This document shows positions 36,508-50,102 of a stretch of 64,000 bases of DNA, one piece after another (within the stretch, counting starts at the first letter, position 1; the number at the start of each line of letters is the position of its first letter). The DNA is from Nymphaea colorata (lineage: Eukaryota > Streptophyta > Magnoliopsida > Nymphaeales > Nymphaeaceae): positions 20,458,802 to 20,522,801 of the forward strand of contig NC_045145.1 in the NCBI RefSeq assembly GCF_008831285.2, in the 5' to 3' direction. Made by a program: the position numbers and the translations under genes. The notes under the pieces were generated by a model that worked only from the letters and a program-made list of their open reading frames with translations, did no database searches and was not told the DNA's origin.

Positions 36508-39500
36508 ATGGCGGCCCCGGTCGTCCGCTTTCCGCTGCTCCTCTTCCTTGTTCGGGCCATGGGCGTTCTGGTCGCAGCGCTGGTTCTAGTGTGGGTTATG
36601 CATTTTCGTGGAGGGATGTCGCTCGTCTCCCAGGACAAGTCCCTCATCTTCAACGTAAGTACCTCTCTGTTGGCGTGCTCTCGAATCCTGGTTGCTTCTT
36701 TAGGAGATCCTTGTAAAAATTTTCCTTTCTTGAACTTTGAGCTTGTTTTTGTTTCTCGATCGTGCGAAGTATCGCGTGATAGACAGTAAGCAGGCCGGAA
36801 ACTGAATCGCGTTTTGCTTCTTCCTCCTTCCGATCCAGCTTATTCTTTCTGATGTGTTTATTGTACCCGATCTTCTCGGATGTTGAGCTTAGTACTGGTT
36901 CTTGAACCAGTGAGCTTCGTCAGTGGAGAATGAGTACATCGAATTTGGATTTGTATTATTTTGTTTTTATAAGTGTTTGGTTGCTGGTTGATGATTTCCT
37001 CCATGGGCGCTGGCAGTAGAATGGTGAAGTTATGAGGAAATCTGGATCTGGTATTTCAAGCGGACATGACATTTTTTTTTTTCGTTGTTATTTTTTACAT
37101 CTGTTCTTGATATGGTTAACAAGAAATCGTGCAAAAGAACGAAAGCTAGGCGCTTGAGCATCGCATAATTATATGATTACCAGCATTAGTTACAGTATTC
37201 AACTCTTTGTGACAAGTAGAAAGCGAAGTGCTTCTCAGTGTCATGATACCACGTAAAACCTTTGAGTAGGGTATCTCTCAAATTTTTATTGTATATATAT
37301 GCTTGCGGCTTGCAAGGACGAGAAAATTTGAGGATATGGATTTCCAAGGAAGATGATTCTGTAAAATGTACTATTAGAACTACTGGTATTAAATTCATCG
37401 AGACTATCATCATCATCATGACAAGTTTTTGTGGGATATTGGTGCCGAAGACCTGTCATTGGCAAACAAACTCTTTCTTTTCTTCAATGGACGGTGAGTA
37501 TCATTTTGTGCTATCTTGATAGAAAGGAAAAATTGAAGCAGGCCTCTGTCAAAAGTACTACTCTGCGAAATGCAATACCACTAATAGTGCCATGGCTACT
37601 GTCATCATCGTCATCAACATCAAGAAAAGTGACGTTTTTTACAGAGGCTACAACCAGATTATTGATTGCTTAAGTTTCCAGACGGAGAACTGCATACACT
37701 AGGATCAATTTTCTTCCCTTTTAGTTTTTCCACCACAAGAAGGAAGAGCGAAGAAAGTATATCGATGGAGATAGTATGGTCAAATTTAACAGGTGAGGAA
37801 GGATAAAACCTGAAACAAAGAAAATTTCAACATGCCCCTCCTTTATATTGTCTTGTGCTCTTCTCAGTCTTTTATCCTCTTTCAATTTGAGATGAAGTGC
37901 ATGATTTCTAGCACCAACCAGCACATTCACCCATGGCTCTGAGATAAGGTACTCTAAGACAAAAAAGTATAAGCTGATCCACATATGCTTAAGTTGCAGC
38001 AAAATAAAGAGCAGTTGTTATCAACTAAAGCTATAACAGAAATTTTAGTGAAGGGGAAAATTCAGGAACTTTAGTGGAGATGGTTTGGTTATGTTATGAA
38101 AGTTGAACATACAAATGCAACATTGTCTATGAACTTGTGCTATGAAACTGAACATGTGAGAAGGGAGGGACCAAGGTCTCGAGGAAGCTGCAACGAGAGG
38201 CAATGTGTCTTCTTGGAGACTGAGAAGGAAAGCAGCCTCCAATGCTAACCCCATGTAATTGGACAACGGTTGATGGTTGTAATGATCTATCTTTTATTGT
38301 TTCATTGTCCATATATTTTAATATAGTCAAGATTTTAAAAGCTAATTATGTAAATCTAGGAGTATATAGCACATCTGCTTAGGTAATCCAGCAATCTGTA
38401 AATCCTTGCACTTCAAATTTTCTGAGATATTGTTGTCGTTTAAATTATCATGTTCGGAGTCCTAACTCTATTTGGCCTTGAGTCTTTTTTTATCTATCTG
38501 AATAACTTCTGCCATGTAGTTATTCATCTGTGGACTTCTGTTCTTGCAAATGTGCAAGTCCCTCTAATCAAGTTTACAAGGATTTCTTGTGGAAGTTTTG
38601 ACATGGTTCAGACATTAATTTTCTGCATAAAACTTGGAAGTATTTATGTTTATGAGAGTGGAGAAATTCATGTATGGTGGTTTCCTTTTTCCCTGACATT
38701 GCAATCTGGTGAAAGTTTCTTATTCCAATCATTGTCTACATATTTGCTGATGGTTGTATGCATTGTCAATCTAGGTACATCCTGTACTCATGGTTATTGG
38801 CCTCATACTTATTGGTGGTGAAGGTATATAGTTTCTCCTTTCACATGAGCAGCATAAATTGCTTGCCAGATGAAGTATATTTTTCTATTATTTTTAATCT
38901 AAACGAGGAAACCTGAGTCACTATGGATTAGTAGTGAGACCACAATAAATCCTTTAATTTTAGTCATATTTGGACCTGCAGCTAATAAATGGCAGTAGCT
39001 TCTTTGCGTCTGCAAATCCTCTAAGTCAGAGAAGAAGGCTGATCAGTGAAGAGAATGTTATTGTATTCTCTGTGCTTTATCATATTTTTTCATTTGTTTA
39101 TGATTATCATATCATGATAACTAAAGGTTACTATGTTGAAGTAGCATTTTGTGTACTGTAATAATTTTTGTCTATGTCAGCCATATGCCAGGCCCAACAA
39201 TGTGGCTAATAGAACTAGATATCTTGCTTCATAGATATTCTTCACTTCGTAGCACTGCCTAATGCGTACATCAAATGGCCATATGTCAATGAAATGCAAT
39301 GATTTCCTTCATATTAATGTGCCTCTGACTGATCCATGGAGGTAATTTGTTAGCTTGTAGTCATTAACTTAAATTAAATGTTATTTGATGAATAATTCAA
39401 TATCTTCTTTCTAGCCAGTTAGCCAGGACGATGCATTTTGCGCTAGATATGCCAAGATAAAATGCTCTACTCCACTTAGATAGGATTTTGACATTGATGC

Positions 39501-40860
39501 TAACCTAGCCAATCTGGTAGGGCATTAGTTTATGATGCAGTATTGTCATTACCATGGTAGACATGTAATGTTTATAAAAGAATTTTATCTAATACAATGT
39601 GACCCTTGTCCTCAAATATATTAGTCACAGATTCTTCGAGGCTGCTTGAAATTTCAAAATTGAAGTCCACAGTAAAAGTAAACTAATCATATGAAGGATT
39701 CCTTTTTTGATTTCTCTCCTCTTCTCTGTCATTGTCCTAGTTTGGCATCAAGTGTGGAAGAAACCAACCTTCAATATTATTTTTTGGAATACAATTTTTG
39801 GTATGCTGATGTGCTTTGGCAATCTGTGTCTAATTTCATGTCAAAAATGAGGAAGCTCAGAAAAATAACTGGTAAATAGCTTCTGCTTTGGTACAATTAA
39901 TCAGCTGGTATGTAGTATTACCTGCCCTTTCTCTAATTTTGGCTCCTAATGTGACCAAACTTGATATATTTCCTTACCCATTAAACGTGCTTGTATTTTT
40001 CTGTGTTTCTCTTTTCTATCAATCATACAGTCTTCTATGTTTCTCTTCGGATTTTGCAATAGTATCTGTTAATCCCCAAGTTTAAAGCACAATATTTGCC
40101 AGAAAGTGTTTGCTAATACCAATGAGGTGACTTCTTGTGCATGACAGTAAGTTATAGAGAGGATCGCTTTTCACTTTAGCAAATCATTTTGCTATGCTTG
40201 TTATTTTATTTCTAATATTCTCTTGTCATGTGGCAATGACTGCAGGTATGTTGGCTTACAAGAGTGTTTCGGGTACAAAAAATTTCAAGAAGGCTGTGCA
40301 CCTCATCCTTCAAGCCTTTGCCTTCACTTTGAGCTTACTTGGGCTATGGGCAGCTTTGAAGTTTCACAATGACATGGGAATTGATAATTTTTATAGTCTG
40401 CACTCGTGGCTAGGTGTAGCTTGCTTGATCTTATTTGGGATTCAGGTTCTTTCTCTCCCTCTCTCACACACACCCCATGCACACATGCGGAGACGAGATT
40501 TATTTGCTTTCATCTTTTTGTTCCTAACAGATCTAAGCTGGCTCTTTGTTATAGTGGGGCGTTGGATTTGGAACGTTTTGGTACCCTGGAGGTGCAAGAG
40601 GCATCCGAGCTAGTTTACTACCATGGCATGTTTTCTTAGGTATTTACATCTATGGCATGGCTATAACAGCTGCTGTTACTGGAATCTTGGAGAAACTCAC
40701 ATTTCTGCAGGGCAGCAAGACCATAACTCGTTACTCTACTGAGGCCTTGCTGGTCAACTTGTTAGGTATTTTAATTGTGAGTTTAGGAGGAGTTGTAATT
40801 TTAGCTCTTATTTCTCCTTCAAATAGCAAAGCAGATGTACATCGGGGAACCCCTGAATAA
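36508..40860 (+). CDS. Cytochrome b561 (ascorbate-reducible, CYB561 family), four exons
   Basis: Exons at 36508-36654, 38775-38823, 40246-40445 and 40555-40860 join in phase to 233 residues, the usual length for plant tonoplast-type members. The four heme-ligand histidines are visible as VHPVLM (His51), KKAVHLILQ (His84), YSLHSWLG (His118) and LPWHVFLG (His157), within about six hydrophobic segments. Family proteins hold two b-type hemes and pass electrons from cytosolic ascorbate across the membrane to monodehydroascorbate or ferric chelates. GGEGM follows the second exon, whereas I recall GEAM in relatives; the change is conservative. The two long introns (36655-38774, 38824-40245) account for most of the gene; the first carries a possible retroelement scrap near 38060-38230. 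The stop codon lies inside an AATAAA at 40857, which may or may not be used as a poly(A) signal. Confidence 0.95.
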
Positions 40861-41871
40861 ACGTTCAATTCTTTATGGTACTTCCGATGGCTCCAACGAA
40901 TTCTACAGTGAGGTTGTATAATTCTGCACTTTCGTGCTGGAAATAGACTACATCTGAGTCTCTCCTGGAAGTCAGTGCAGTCTGTCTTATTTTTCTCTCA
41001 CCAGCTCCTTTTTCTTTTTTAATCTGTTACAGTTTAGACAGGTAAAAAGTTATTTATACCAGTATTATCAGAAAGGAAACTGTTATTTCAAATAATTCAG
41101 CCCTCGTACGAGAGCTCTTATTAAGCTATCCCATACTAGTAGTAGTGATGGATATCTTTGCTTCTCTTTTATATACGAACGGGGATTAGTTTCTCAGCTC
41201 TGTCCTCATCTCCCAAGTCCATGCCTCTCAACAGCCAAGGGATAGATATAGCTGGTGGAAGCTGCTAAGTCGCCATTTGGAAGCTGGCTTTCAAGCACAG
41301 GCAGACGCGTTGTGGCTTCTGCAAACGACTTTGGCCATTTGGAAGTATTAGTATTGCTGATACATTGCCATCGCAGATGGAGTTGGCAATGCAACTCCGT
41401 CCTCAAAACTACAATTTAGTGGCATCTTGAACAGGCAGTATTGACAATGTAATGTCTTGAAATAGCTTAAATGCTGATGCATGCTTTTGAATGCATGCTC
41501 GGGGACAAAACAAAGGTCAGTAGCCATGCTCTGTATGTACATGGAAATCGTAAGGCCCCGGATACTGCTGATACTGATTTAAGCACTGTCAAATCCTTAT
41601 CTCTGTCGCTCCAAGAACGTTTTTAGTATTGTTTGCTCCGACAAGACTATAGTTATAAATAAGTAGATGTGATGACTCAAAGACTGCCTCTTGAGCCGTG
41701 ATGTGTCGGCACACTTTGCTTGCTTTTTTTATTTTTTTTTGAACGACAAGGAAGCCAGGTTTAAGTGGATCCTACAGTTTTATGTCAAGAGACGAGCCTT
41801 GACCTCCTTCAAGATCTTAAAACCCCGAGTGAGGCGAACAGAGCTTTTGTTGGCATATGGGCAACAGTTAG

Positions 41872-42015
41872 GATCGTACATGAGCCGAGTCAAGCCCGAG
41901 ACTCTTATTTTGCTCAGTTTGATCTCAGGATGAGCTTTACAATGTTAGCTTGAGGTTGACTCAATCGACCATGTTGGAGCTTGAACTCGACTCGTTGAAC
42001 TCGACTAGTTTAACT
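41872..42015. repeat. Fragment related to the hAT-like element at 34.9 kb
   Basis: It shares GTACATGAGCCGAGT at the left and GAACTCGACTCGTTGAACTC-type motifs at the right with the 34.9-kb element, but lacks clear ends. It is likely a decayed copy. Confidence 0.4.
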
Positions 42016-45000
42016 TATTTAAGTGCTTGAGATGCATCCACTGCTGTTATGGAGGGAGATGGCAATGAAAGTCCCAGGATGCCAGAGGTGGTATGTTAAG
42101 GAAGGATGTCACTTTAGAAAAATCTTAAAAAAAAAACAGCAGAAGCCCTAGCTCGAGCGAGGGTTTTTCAAGCCTAAAACTCTCTCTCTCTCTCTCTGTT
42201 CCATGTTAGCCAAGTAAATACGGCATCCCACTTTCTCGCTTTGCTGACCCTTGGCTAGCTTTTGTTGTCAGATTTAGTGTCATGGCCATCTTGCTCTTAA
42301 GCTTCACTGGTGCTTGTTTCTCCCTGCATACTTATCCTTCATCTCTCTCTCTCTCTCCCCCCTGTCACCCAATTTTTTAGTACATAATTTCAATATCTTT
42401 TGCTGTCCCTTACTCTCAGTGAGTTTTTCCGGTTGATGGGTAGCCTGTCATCTGTTTGATTTTCGTGGGCATTAGTTTTATGGCCGCAAGTTGGCTCCCA
42501 TCCCTTGCTTTCTCGTTCTCTCACTCGTGCGTGCCTAAGCGAATACTTACGTGAACACAAATGCAGATAAGCATACATGAATATGTACATGATGTGAAGC
42601 ACTTTAGTTGCAGAGTAATCGAAGGTGCTTGGTAATGAACAACGTGATTGAAAAATGAATTTCAATTTTTTAGAAACTCGATTCGGGTTGATATACTTAC
42701 GGGTGCTATGCAGTTGCTAATTAATTCATTCTTGCTAAATGATATAGCTAGTTGATTTAATTTGACATTGGCCCCTGTAGCTACTTTTGGTTTTTACCCT
42801 TTCACCGTCCTCCTTAATGTTCTGTAGGTTAGTGCAAGAAAACAGAACAAGGCTTATCCTTCGTACAAGTAGTCAGTTCTCATGCACATGTCAGACTGTC
42901 ACTTGTTTGATTTCTATACTTTTTTTCTTGTTCTCCCTTAAATACTTTGCAATTTACTACTAACCAATTGGTGCAAACTACAATTATAGTGCTAATTGAA
43001 TTGTTGGGCATGCGCCAATATTTTTTCTTCGTTGCCACCTAATTTCCTTGAGGAGAATCTGATGAGTTAACAACACGTTGTATTGATTCTACTTAAAACA
43101 TTTAAAAGCATGTAATTAGAACGCACTGATCAATAACTTTAATAAACAAAGGTGCACCTTATTCTTGGCAGATAAGAGTGATAGTAATCTCCATATGGAA
43201 GTTTCGAAGTTAACCAAGTGTTGTTTGGTGTTCTAATTGACAGCATCTACCATCCACATGAGCTTTGCCAAGTGGTTGAGATTTTATATTCGAAAATATT
43301 GATCCCTCAAGTGACAGCCTTCTTCTTCATTTCCTAGAATTCAAAGTCACCACATAAGGGACAAGATGCAATATCAAACCTGCAACAAGAGAAGCCTAGA
43401 AAGGTCTACAGTCAATAACAAGCATATGTAAAGACAGATCCCATAACAAATACAAAGGCCACCTTCAGGAGATTTTCACAGAAGTTCGTGCCTACGCTTA
43501 GCGTGGAAGTTACTATTATACTTCACGAACTGAGATCAGGAACCTGGCACAAGAAGAAAAAATGTATATGATAAAATTTTCAATAAGCAGTATATATGAT
43601 GACGACATTAAGTGGTCTGTCATTAACAATAACGTAAAGCCAGTTTTCTCATGAAATGATTGAACTGCCATCTAAGAACTGGAAGATTCTAAAGCTCTTG
43701 AATTTATGCATTTTCACTTCAATGTTTGCTCTATAACATGTTAAGCACATGCAGAGTCCTTTTATATTACAACCATAGAAGCTGTTTTTAATAACAAAGA
43801 AGACCATCATAAATCTTTGATGCTTTTGGATATAGTTGCTCCATCTTTCAGAAGAAATGGCAGCATATTAGTCTACGTGAGAAGTTTGCTCGTGGAAAGT
43901 AATTACTCAACCATGTAATATATCCTTCAACAGAAACCACTGACTACTAGGCCTTTTCATTCTGCAGTGCAGTACATGAAGAGAACTTGATTTCACACAC
44001 GCACAGACGCAGAGAGAGAGAGAGAGAGAGGAGAGGGCGTGGGGCTAAGACCCAGCGAGAAAAAGATGAGAGAAGAAAGTTGCAGAATGAGAATGCACAG
44101 CAATCGAGAAGAGGGAGAGAGAGAGAGCACGTATTTTGCACCATGCAGAAGCGACGACAACAAGACAAGAGCGGATTCAGGGGGGGACCTGAGCGGCCTC
44201 CTCGTTGCGTCTGTTTGGACGGCAGCACAGACATGCCATTTACTTCTCATACACGCCACACGCACGCTCGCCGGCAACGCCATGCCTGCAACGCCAATCA
44301 TACCAACTCAGTACGGCGCTCTCTCTTTTTCTCTCTCATTTGCCATCTCTCCCCTCCTCCCCATGTGCTCTCATTCCCTGATACGCCATTAAACAACTCG
44401 ATCAAGTTGCAGCTGCTCCCTTCATCACATGAGCCGCCCACCCATTCCCTCTTCTTCTTCTCCTCCTCTTTCAGATGCACCTCTCTACACGTGCCCTGAT
44501 TCCCTTCCTGTCTCAACCCCCAATAATAGATGTACCTCAACCGGAGCTTGTACTGTTTTAGTTACCATAGGTAGAGTTAGTTGAAACTTGCAGTGAACCA
44601 GTTAAGTACTCTCAGCCATTCTTCTAAATTTAATAAAAAAAATGCATCGTCTCCAGAGTGTAGATTAAAAAAGACAGTAGTTAATTCGTGCATGGCATAA
44701 TATATTATCCATGTGTACGTCTCCATATTCTTTTGCGGCATGTATGTATGTGTTTTTTAACCGCTTCTATATTTAATAATATTGGCCTTGATACAAAGTC
44801 AATGAGATATATTTATGGCCACTTGCTCTTGGTACTCGACACCGACAATTATGAGGTCCTTTTTGCGGTTTAATAAAATGTGATTAGGGTAATGTAAATC
44901 TGGCTTGATAGACACAATGAAAGTGTTAGAATGAAAGAAGAATTACCTTTTACAAAGACTAAAATGCCAAATAAGAAAAAGGGCAACCCAGAAAACGAGC

Positions 45001-46468
45001 AAGGAAAGGGATATGTCTTGTGAACTTCCCTTACCTACATTGCCCTCATATGCAATCCTTTTCCCCAAGGAACTCTCCTATAAAGACAAAGTTAAAAGAG
45101 TAAAAAAGTGGTCTTTTAAACCTCACAGAGAACTTTTTCTTAACAAAAAGCATGGGAACGGTGTATTGACATTGCAGTTGCCTTGATAGAGTGATGTAGT
45201 GGCTTGTAAGTGGTCGAACATGCAAATTAACAATGCATGATCACTAAGATCTCAAATTCATGGATTTAAGGTCGAGTACTCTTCTATCTACTTTAAATTA
45301 TGGTAGTCTACATATAAAGTAGATTTAAGTTTCACACTAATCCCCGCTTGTTTAAATTAAGGATCTTACAGTTTACAACTTTTAATGCAGTTTTAGATAT
45401 AAGATCCAAGAATAGAAAACACTACGTAAAGGAGAATCAACCAATGGTAACTGAAGCGAGGTTAAAGTAGTTTGAGTACTTATCACTGGGTATACTAAAA
45501 CTACTTGGCTCGTGAACTCTAACCTCTTTCGAGTGAATGTGGTGGTATGCAGTAGCACTGTTAACAAGGCAGACATCATCTTAATAACTGGTGATGAGCT
45601 CTTACAACAACAGCTTAACACCTCTGCTACCAAGATGAGCATGAGTCCACTCATTAGGAGGTGGGCTTACATATTCATGAGCTGGATGCGCTACTTCTTG
45701 GCATAATCTAGTGAAGGTCTATCCGTTCCTGAAAGAACTGCTACAACTACTGCTACAAACATATCTAATAACACTTTGTTTTCTCTTTTGATACAACAGT
45801 AAGACAGAATTTCTATTAAGCGACCTATGGAAGGTTCACTCGACAGTAGATGCTGATTGGAAGATAAAACGATGCTTGGTCTGCGTTGTAAAATGTGTTG
45901 GTTACTCTTGATGGAATAAAAACTAACGTCCAGTTAAAGTAACTCTTTAACCAACAGCTCAAGAAGAATATCACCTCACATGCTCCCCGAAGTAAACGAA
46001 TACAAGCTAACTGCAATAAAATACCCACTTGACACTAGTTCTACTCTGCTCTCAAGTGGTTGTGCTACACTAATTTAAAAGGCAAATAAAAGAGCGATCT
46101 GGTATAGCATGATTTAACTAACATGCCAAGTACTCAAAAGGGCAGCAAAAATATTTGAAATGTAAGAGTAGGCACAAACAAATTCCCCCAAAAAACAAGG
46201 CGGATTTTAGAATGAAAAGCATGTTTTGTTTGGTTTATGGATATACGGATCTCACATGAAACCCTAAACTCTGAGACTGCAACTGACAGTTTGTCGAAAG
46301 TAAAATGATGGCAAATTGTGTCATGATTTGGGACTCCCCGGAACTCGCGGGCTGGGCATGTGATATCCATGTGAGGAACCTTCTCAGAAGGTATTTCGAA
46401 GTCCACTTCGGGAACTCCATGGCTGCTCTGACTTGTTAATTAAAAAAATGCCATGCCAATCACCGGCA

Positions 46469-46501
46469 GACACACACACACACACACAGAGGGAGAGAGA
46501 G
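46469..46501. repeat. (CA)/(GA) simple repeat
   Basis: A run of CA units followed by GAGGGAGAGAGAG. It lies in spacer. Confidence 0.85.
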
Positions 46502-48196
46502 TTTCTTGATGGGTTGAAAAACAAGGGTTTTGCAGAGGTTTTTAGCTATGCGATTTCTGCAGAATCAAATCTTCTCTGCGCTTCCTTTTCCTCCTTCACC
46601 ATCCTCTGTTAGAGCATTTGCAAGAAAGGAATAGCTTTTGAGGTTCCCAATCCTTCTGTGTTGTCTGAGACAAAGTTAATTCGGTAACAGCAATCAAGTG
46701 GTGATCTCATACCCTGCGAAACTCAACCATGAAACCTAGACTTTCATGGCGGCTTCTGCAGAGGGCCCCAGACATAGTTGGTGCCTCACAAAGATTTTTC
46801 TAGGCATGTCACCACTCAAGAAGTGGATTATTCATTACCTTTTCTTTTCTTTTAAAAATGTTGACTTGGGTAGCTTTTTTTTTTATTGGGAGAAAGCTAT
46901 TTCTAAATTCTGCAGAGGCTGTAAAAAAAGGTTAGCGGAATATTGGATATTCGTTCAGTTAGATCTGCAGGAAGCTACCAACGAATCCGAATTACCAGCT
47001 CATGGCTCAACGACTCTAGTAATTCTCGTATCCACCTAACCAAAGGAGCAACCCCAACGTGACTTTTTTTTTTCCCTTTTTCTACTTAGATGTCTTGCAT
47101 TACACCACTACTAGATAGTTCATGACTTCCATTTACTGTATGCTTTTATCTTCGATTTTATATCAGATGAAAAAGCCTAAGCCCATATATTGTTTGCTTT
47201 ATTTGCTAGTTTATTTGTTCATTAACAATAGATGATCTCCCTCCTCAATCATAGGGTCTTCGTTATCAAAAGCAGTGTATATGTACTGTGTATCAACTGA
47301 CAACATATTCCGAACAAAATAATACCGTAAAAGGACCAATATGACCCCCTTCAGGATATTGATCGACAATGAAACGTGCAGCCTACTTAAGCCGGTATAT
47401 TAACAAAAAGGAAAAAGATAAAAAAGAAATTTACAGCAGTTTTCTTTATGGGCTGATCATATGGCGCAATACCAACGGATGCGTAATGGTGATACACGTT
47501 AGCCTTAAGATTCCGATATTTACAGCATTGCTTAAGTTACAATTGGTCCTTTTTTTAATGCTTTGTCGCGCGATCTGTTTATTTTATCTCCCTGACATAT
47601 AATGGAGAGTGGAGACATTAATGACTGAAGTACTTAACCTTCCGGATGCCAGAAAACTTTCGTTTCTTAAGCCTCCATGATGGCTGCATGTTTCATGACA
47701 AGAACTTTACTGATCCCCTTATTTTTCAACTACAGAGCAGTGACAAGTTGGGACGGAAGCTGGTGCACCTCCCCTTTGCATAATTGTACCGTGCAACAGG
47801 GTTCAAAATGACAGGTATACCCTTGGTCTCTCAGAAGCAAAACTCCCATACAAGGACAATAGGATAGAAGTTGCCAAAAAAAATTAAAAAATGTCCATTT
47901 CTTTTTGAGAAATGGCTGAATACCAAAAACTCCATTGGTGCATGTTTCTTGCGTGCAGTAGGATGGTGCACGCAATTAGGTTTGGACAAGAAGTTTGGGC
48001 TCCACTGCATCCCTCAAATAACTTCCATTCATGGTGAGCAAAGATGACATAAAAAATACATAGCTCATGTTGGCTAATCAGAAGGACAACCGCACTAATA
48101 TCTGCAGTTGGTGTCTCTCCAATCAAGTTCAGAGAAAAACTTGCATTTACCCCCATTCAATTGAAAATGCAGACTCAAAAGTGTGTGCACGTGAGA

Positions 48197-48229
<33 letters not shown>

Positions 48230-48260
48230 GTAATGCTCATAAATAATAATAATAATAATA
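48197..48260. repeat. Compound (CT)(AT) microsatellite plus (AAT)n
   Basis: A CT run (48197-48214) merges into AT (48214-48229). After about ten bases a run of AAT units follows (48241-48260). Confidence 0.93.
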
Positions 48261-48588
48261 GCAATAACAGAAGAGGATCTCTTTTCTTCATTATCCACAA
48301 TAATAATGGCAAACATACAGGAGGCGATTTGTCTTCATCGTGTAGAGGCACACCAAAATTCATACATAATTTTTGCTGACAACTGGATTCGCTTATTGAG
48401 TACCTTAGATCAAGAATAGTTTTTGGCTTTTTGCCTACATTCCATATTTTATGTCTACGTTCCTTTGTCAACGTGGGGCATTGATATGGAAACGGTGGCT
48501 ACCAGCATCTAGTTGTTGCCGTGCCAGTACATACAATCAGAAGACTCAAATGATTGGTTTGCCTGATGGTTTGAAGGATGTACTGGGT

Positions 48589-50102
48589 TCAATTGTCACA
48601 TTCCATTGCTTTGGCTGCTGCCGTATGGGAAGAAAGTATAGCGTCGATAGCTTCCTTCACTTCCCCTACCTCAGGTACCTTCCCACCTTGGCTTGGCCAG
48701 AACTCATCTGTTGCTAAAACCTGCACAGACGTTCACCTCACTGTAAGCAACTGTAACCCGACCAACATCACATCACCTAAAGCAATCATGACATCTTTCG
48801 GCTGCTTATGGTGACAGGAGCATATACGTTCAATTACCTTTACTTGAAGTTGGAGAAATTTGACATAGTTGATTGCTTTCTCTAGCATGGTGACCAAATC
48901 AACCTGTTCGATAATGTTCAGGAACGCTCATCTCAGCTTTCTTATGATCATGAGAAAAAATAAAATACATGACACACTGACGAAAGAATGTTTAGATAGA
49001 CAGAAATTTCACCTTTGATCCGTTTGGCACTAGATCCTGCAATATCTTCAGTCTCTCACTGATTCTTTCTCTTCGGTTCTGTCAAAAGAAAGACCATGTG
49101 TTTATGAGAACAATTGCTGAGATGGAGATGGGAAAAACAGATGCACTTGGTGCAATCACGTTTGTTCAGGCTGCTGGGAAGGGCAGGCTGATGTCAGTGC
49201 CGTGCTTTTGTGTCTATATATGGAAGAAATAGTCCCCGCAGGAGCCTGTGATTTCTCGCTGCGGCAGGCAACTTCAACATATCACCAAGTAATGATCTTC
49301 TAAAAATAAATGCATTATATACCTTCGCTGCAATGCTCTGCGGGTCCTTGGAGGGGGATGACTTTGCCTTTGGTTTCTTTGGTGAACTGCTAGCACAATG
49401 CTTCTTTGATGGAGATTCTATTATGTCTCTACACTGAAACAGTTACAAAAGACAGCGGCACTCTTCAGTAATGTCCCAAGCATAGGCAATGCTTCTACTT
49501 AACCATTCAGCAGATAATTCAATGCTTACCACGTAGGGACGCTTGTTGCAGTTGGTTTTTAATTCCAAAACACCAAAACTCTCGACGCAATATGTGCCAT
49601 CATCAACCTCCGAGAACAACTGAAACTGCTCCACGCCACGAGCACCATCATCGACTTCGCTGCAGACCGAACTGTAACAACTGGAGGTTGTTTCCATGCA
49701 GCTGGAGTCCACCATGGGACCGGAATCGCCAGTATTGTACCTTGCAGCGACTATCGGATCATTGCTGTTGAATGACAGGTACTCCAAGTAGTCCTCTTGA
49801 CTGATCCTGTGATCGTCACTGGAATAAAAGCACTGGCTGAAATCAGGATCGAAGCTGAAACTCTGGTTTGTTGAGCAGTTCATGGCGTCAAGCATGAAAC
49901 AAGCATCATCTGCAGAAAAAGGATCACAGGCAGTAAAGTTGCTCCCGAATTCAGGTAGGAAATCCTGATTCTCCAGGCTGGGATAGCCAAGTGGGGAACT
50001 ATTAGTGCTCTCAAGAGGTTCGGTGGAAAAAGGAAAACTCTGCAAGAGGGCCACGTCAAGAAGAGGCAAATCTTGTAAGAGGTTAGACATGACGGACGAC
50101 AT
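48589..50102 (-). CDS. bHLH transcription factor, RSL class II type (root-hair regulator family), five exons
   Basis: Minus-strand exons 50102-49530, 49433-49323, 49078-49013, 48903-48838 and 48720-48589 all join in phase 0 to 315 residues. The acidic, Ser-rich N-terminus (1-191) has no fold I recognise and probably carries activation function. The bHLH runs about 221-280: basic region DPQSIAAKNRRERISERLKI, loop LVPNGSK, second helix VDLVTMLEKAINYVKFLQLQ, then VKVLATDEFWPSQGGK and a short tail with EVKEAIDAILSS. That post-helix signature is characteristic of RHD6-like/RSL proteins. The acidic N-terminus and LATDEFWP tail fit class II (RSL2/RSL4-like), which drive root-hair growth downstream of RHD6/RSL1 and auxin in Arabidopsis. 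Function here is inferred from family. The splice positions within the bHLH (after AAK, after GSK and after QVK) are typical of the family. Confidence 0.93.

Larger units (their letters stand above)
40861..48588. other. Long spacer between b561 and bHLH genes
   Basis: No gene is supported in about 7.7 kb. Present are a fragment related to the 34.9-kb element (41872-42015), CT and GA tracts near 42181, 42340 and 44010, a CA/GA run at 46469-46501 and a compound microsatellite at 48197-48260. A minus-strand ATG at 46420 (MEFPKWTSKYLLRRF) is preceded by a leader-like sequence, but no domain or splice partner is evident. A 170-codon plus-strand frame (43987-44499) is largely low-complexity Arg/Glu/His and probably spurious. 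Confidence 0.45.

Noticed and set aside
38060-38230. Possible LINE tail in cytochrome b561 intron 1 (RWFGYVMKVE)
   Set aside because: The pattern faintly resembles the C-terminal end of non-LTR reverse transcriptases, but it is too short and degenerate to annotate.
43987-44499. Plus-strand frame of 170 codons
   Set aside because: It is driven by GA and CT tracts giving Arg/Glu-rich and Ser/Phe-rich runs, and equally long frames exist on the opposite strand over the same bases.
45382-45706. Overlapping frames on both strands at 45.4-45.7 kb
   Set aside because: Neither strand shows a domain. Long overlapping frames on both strands are more likely chance than coding.
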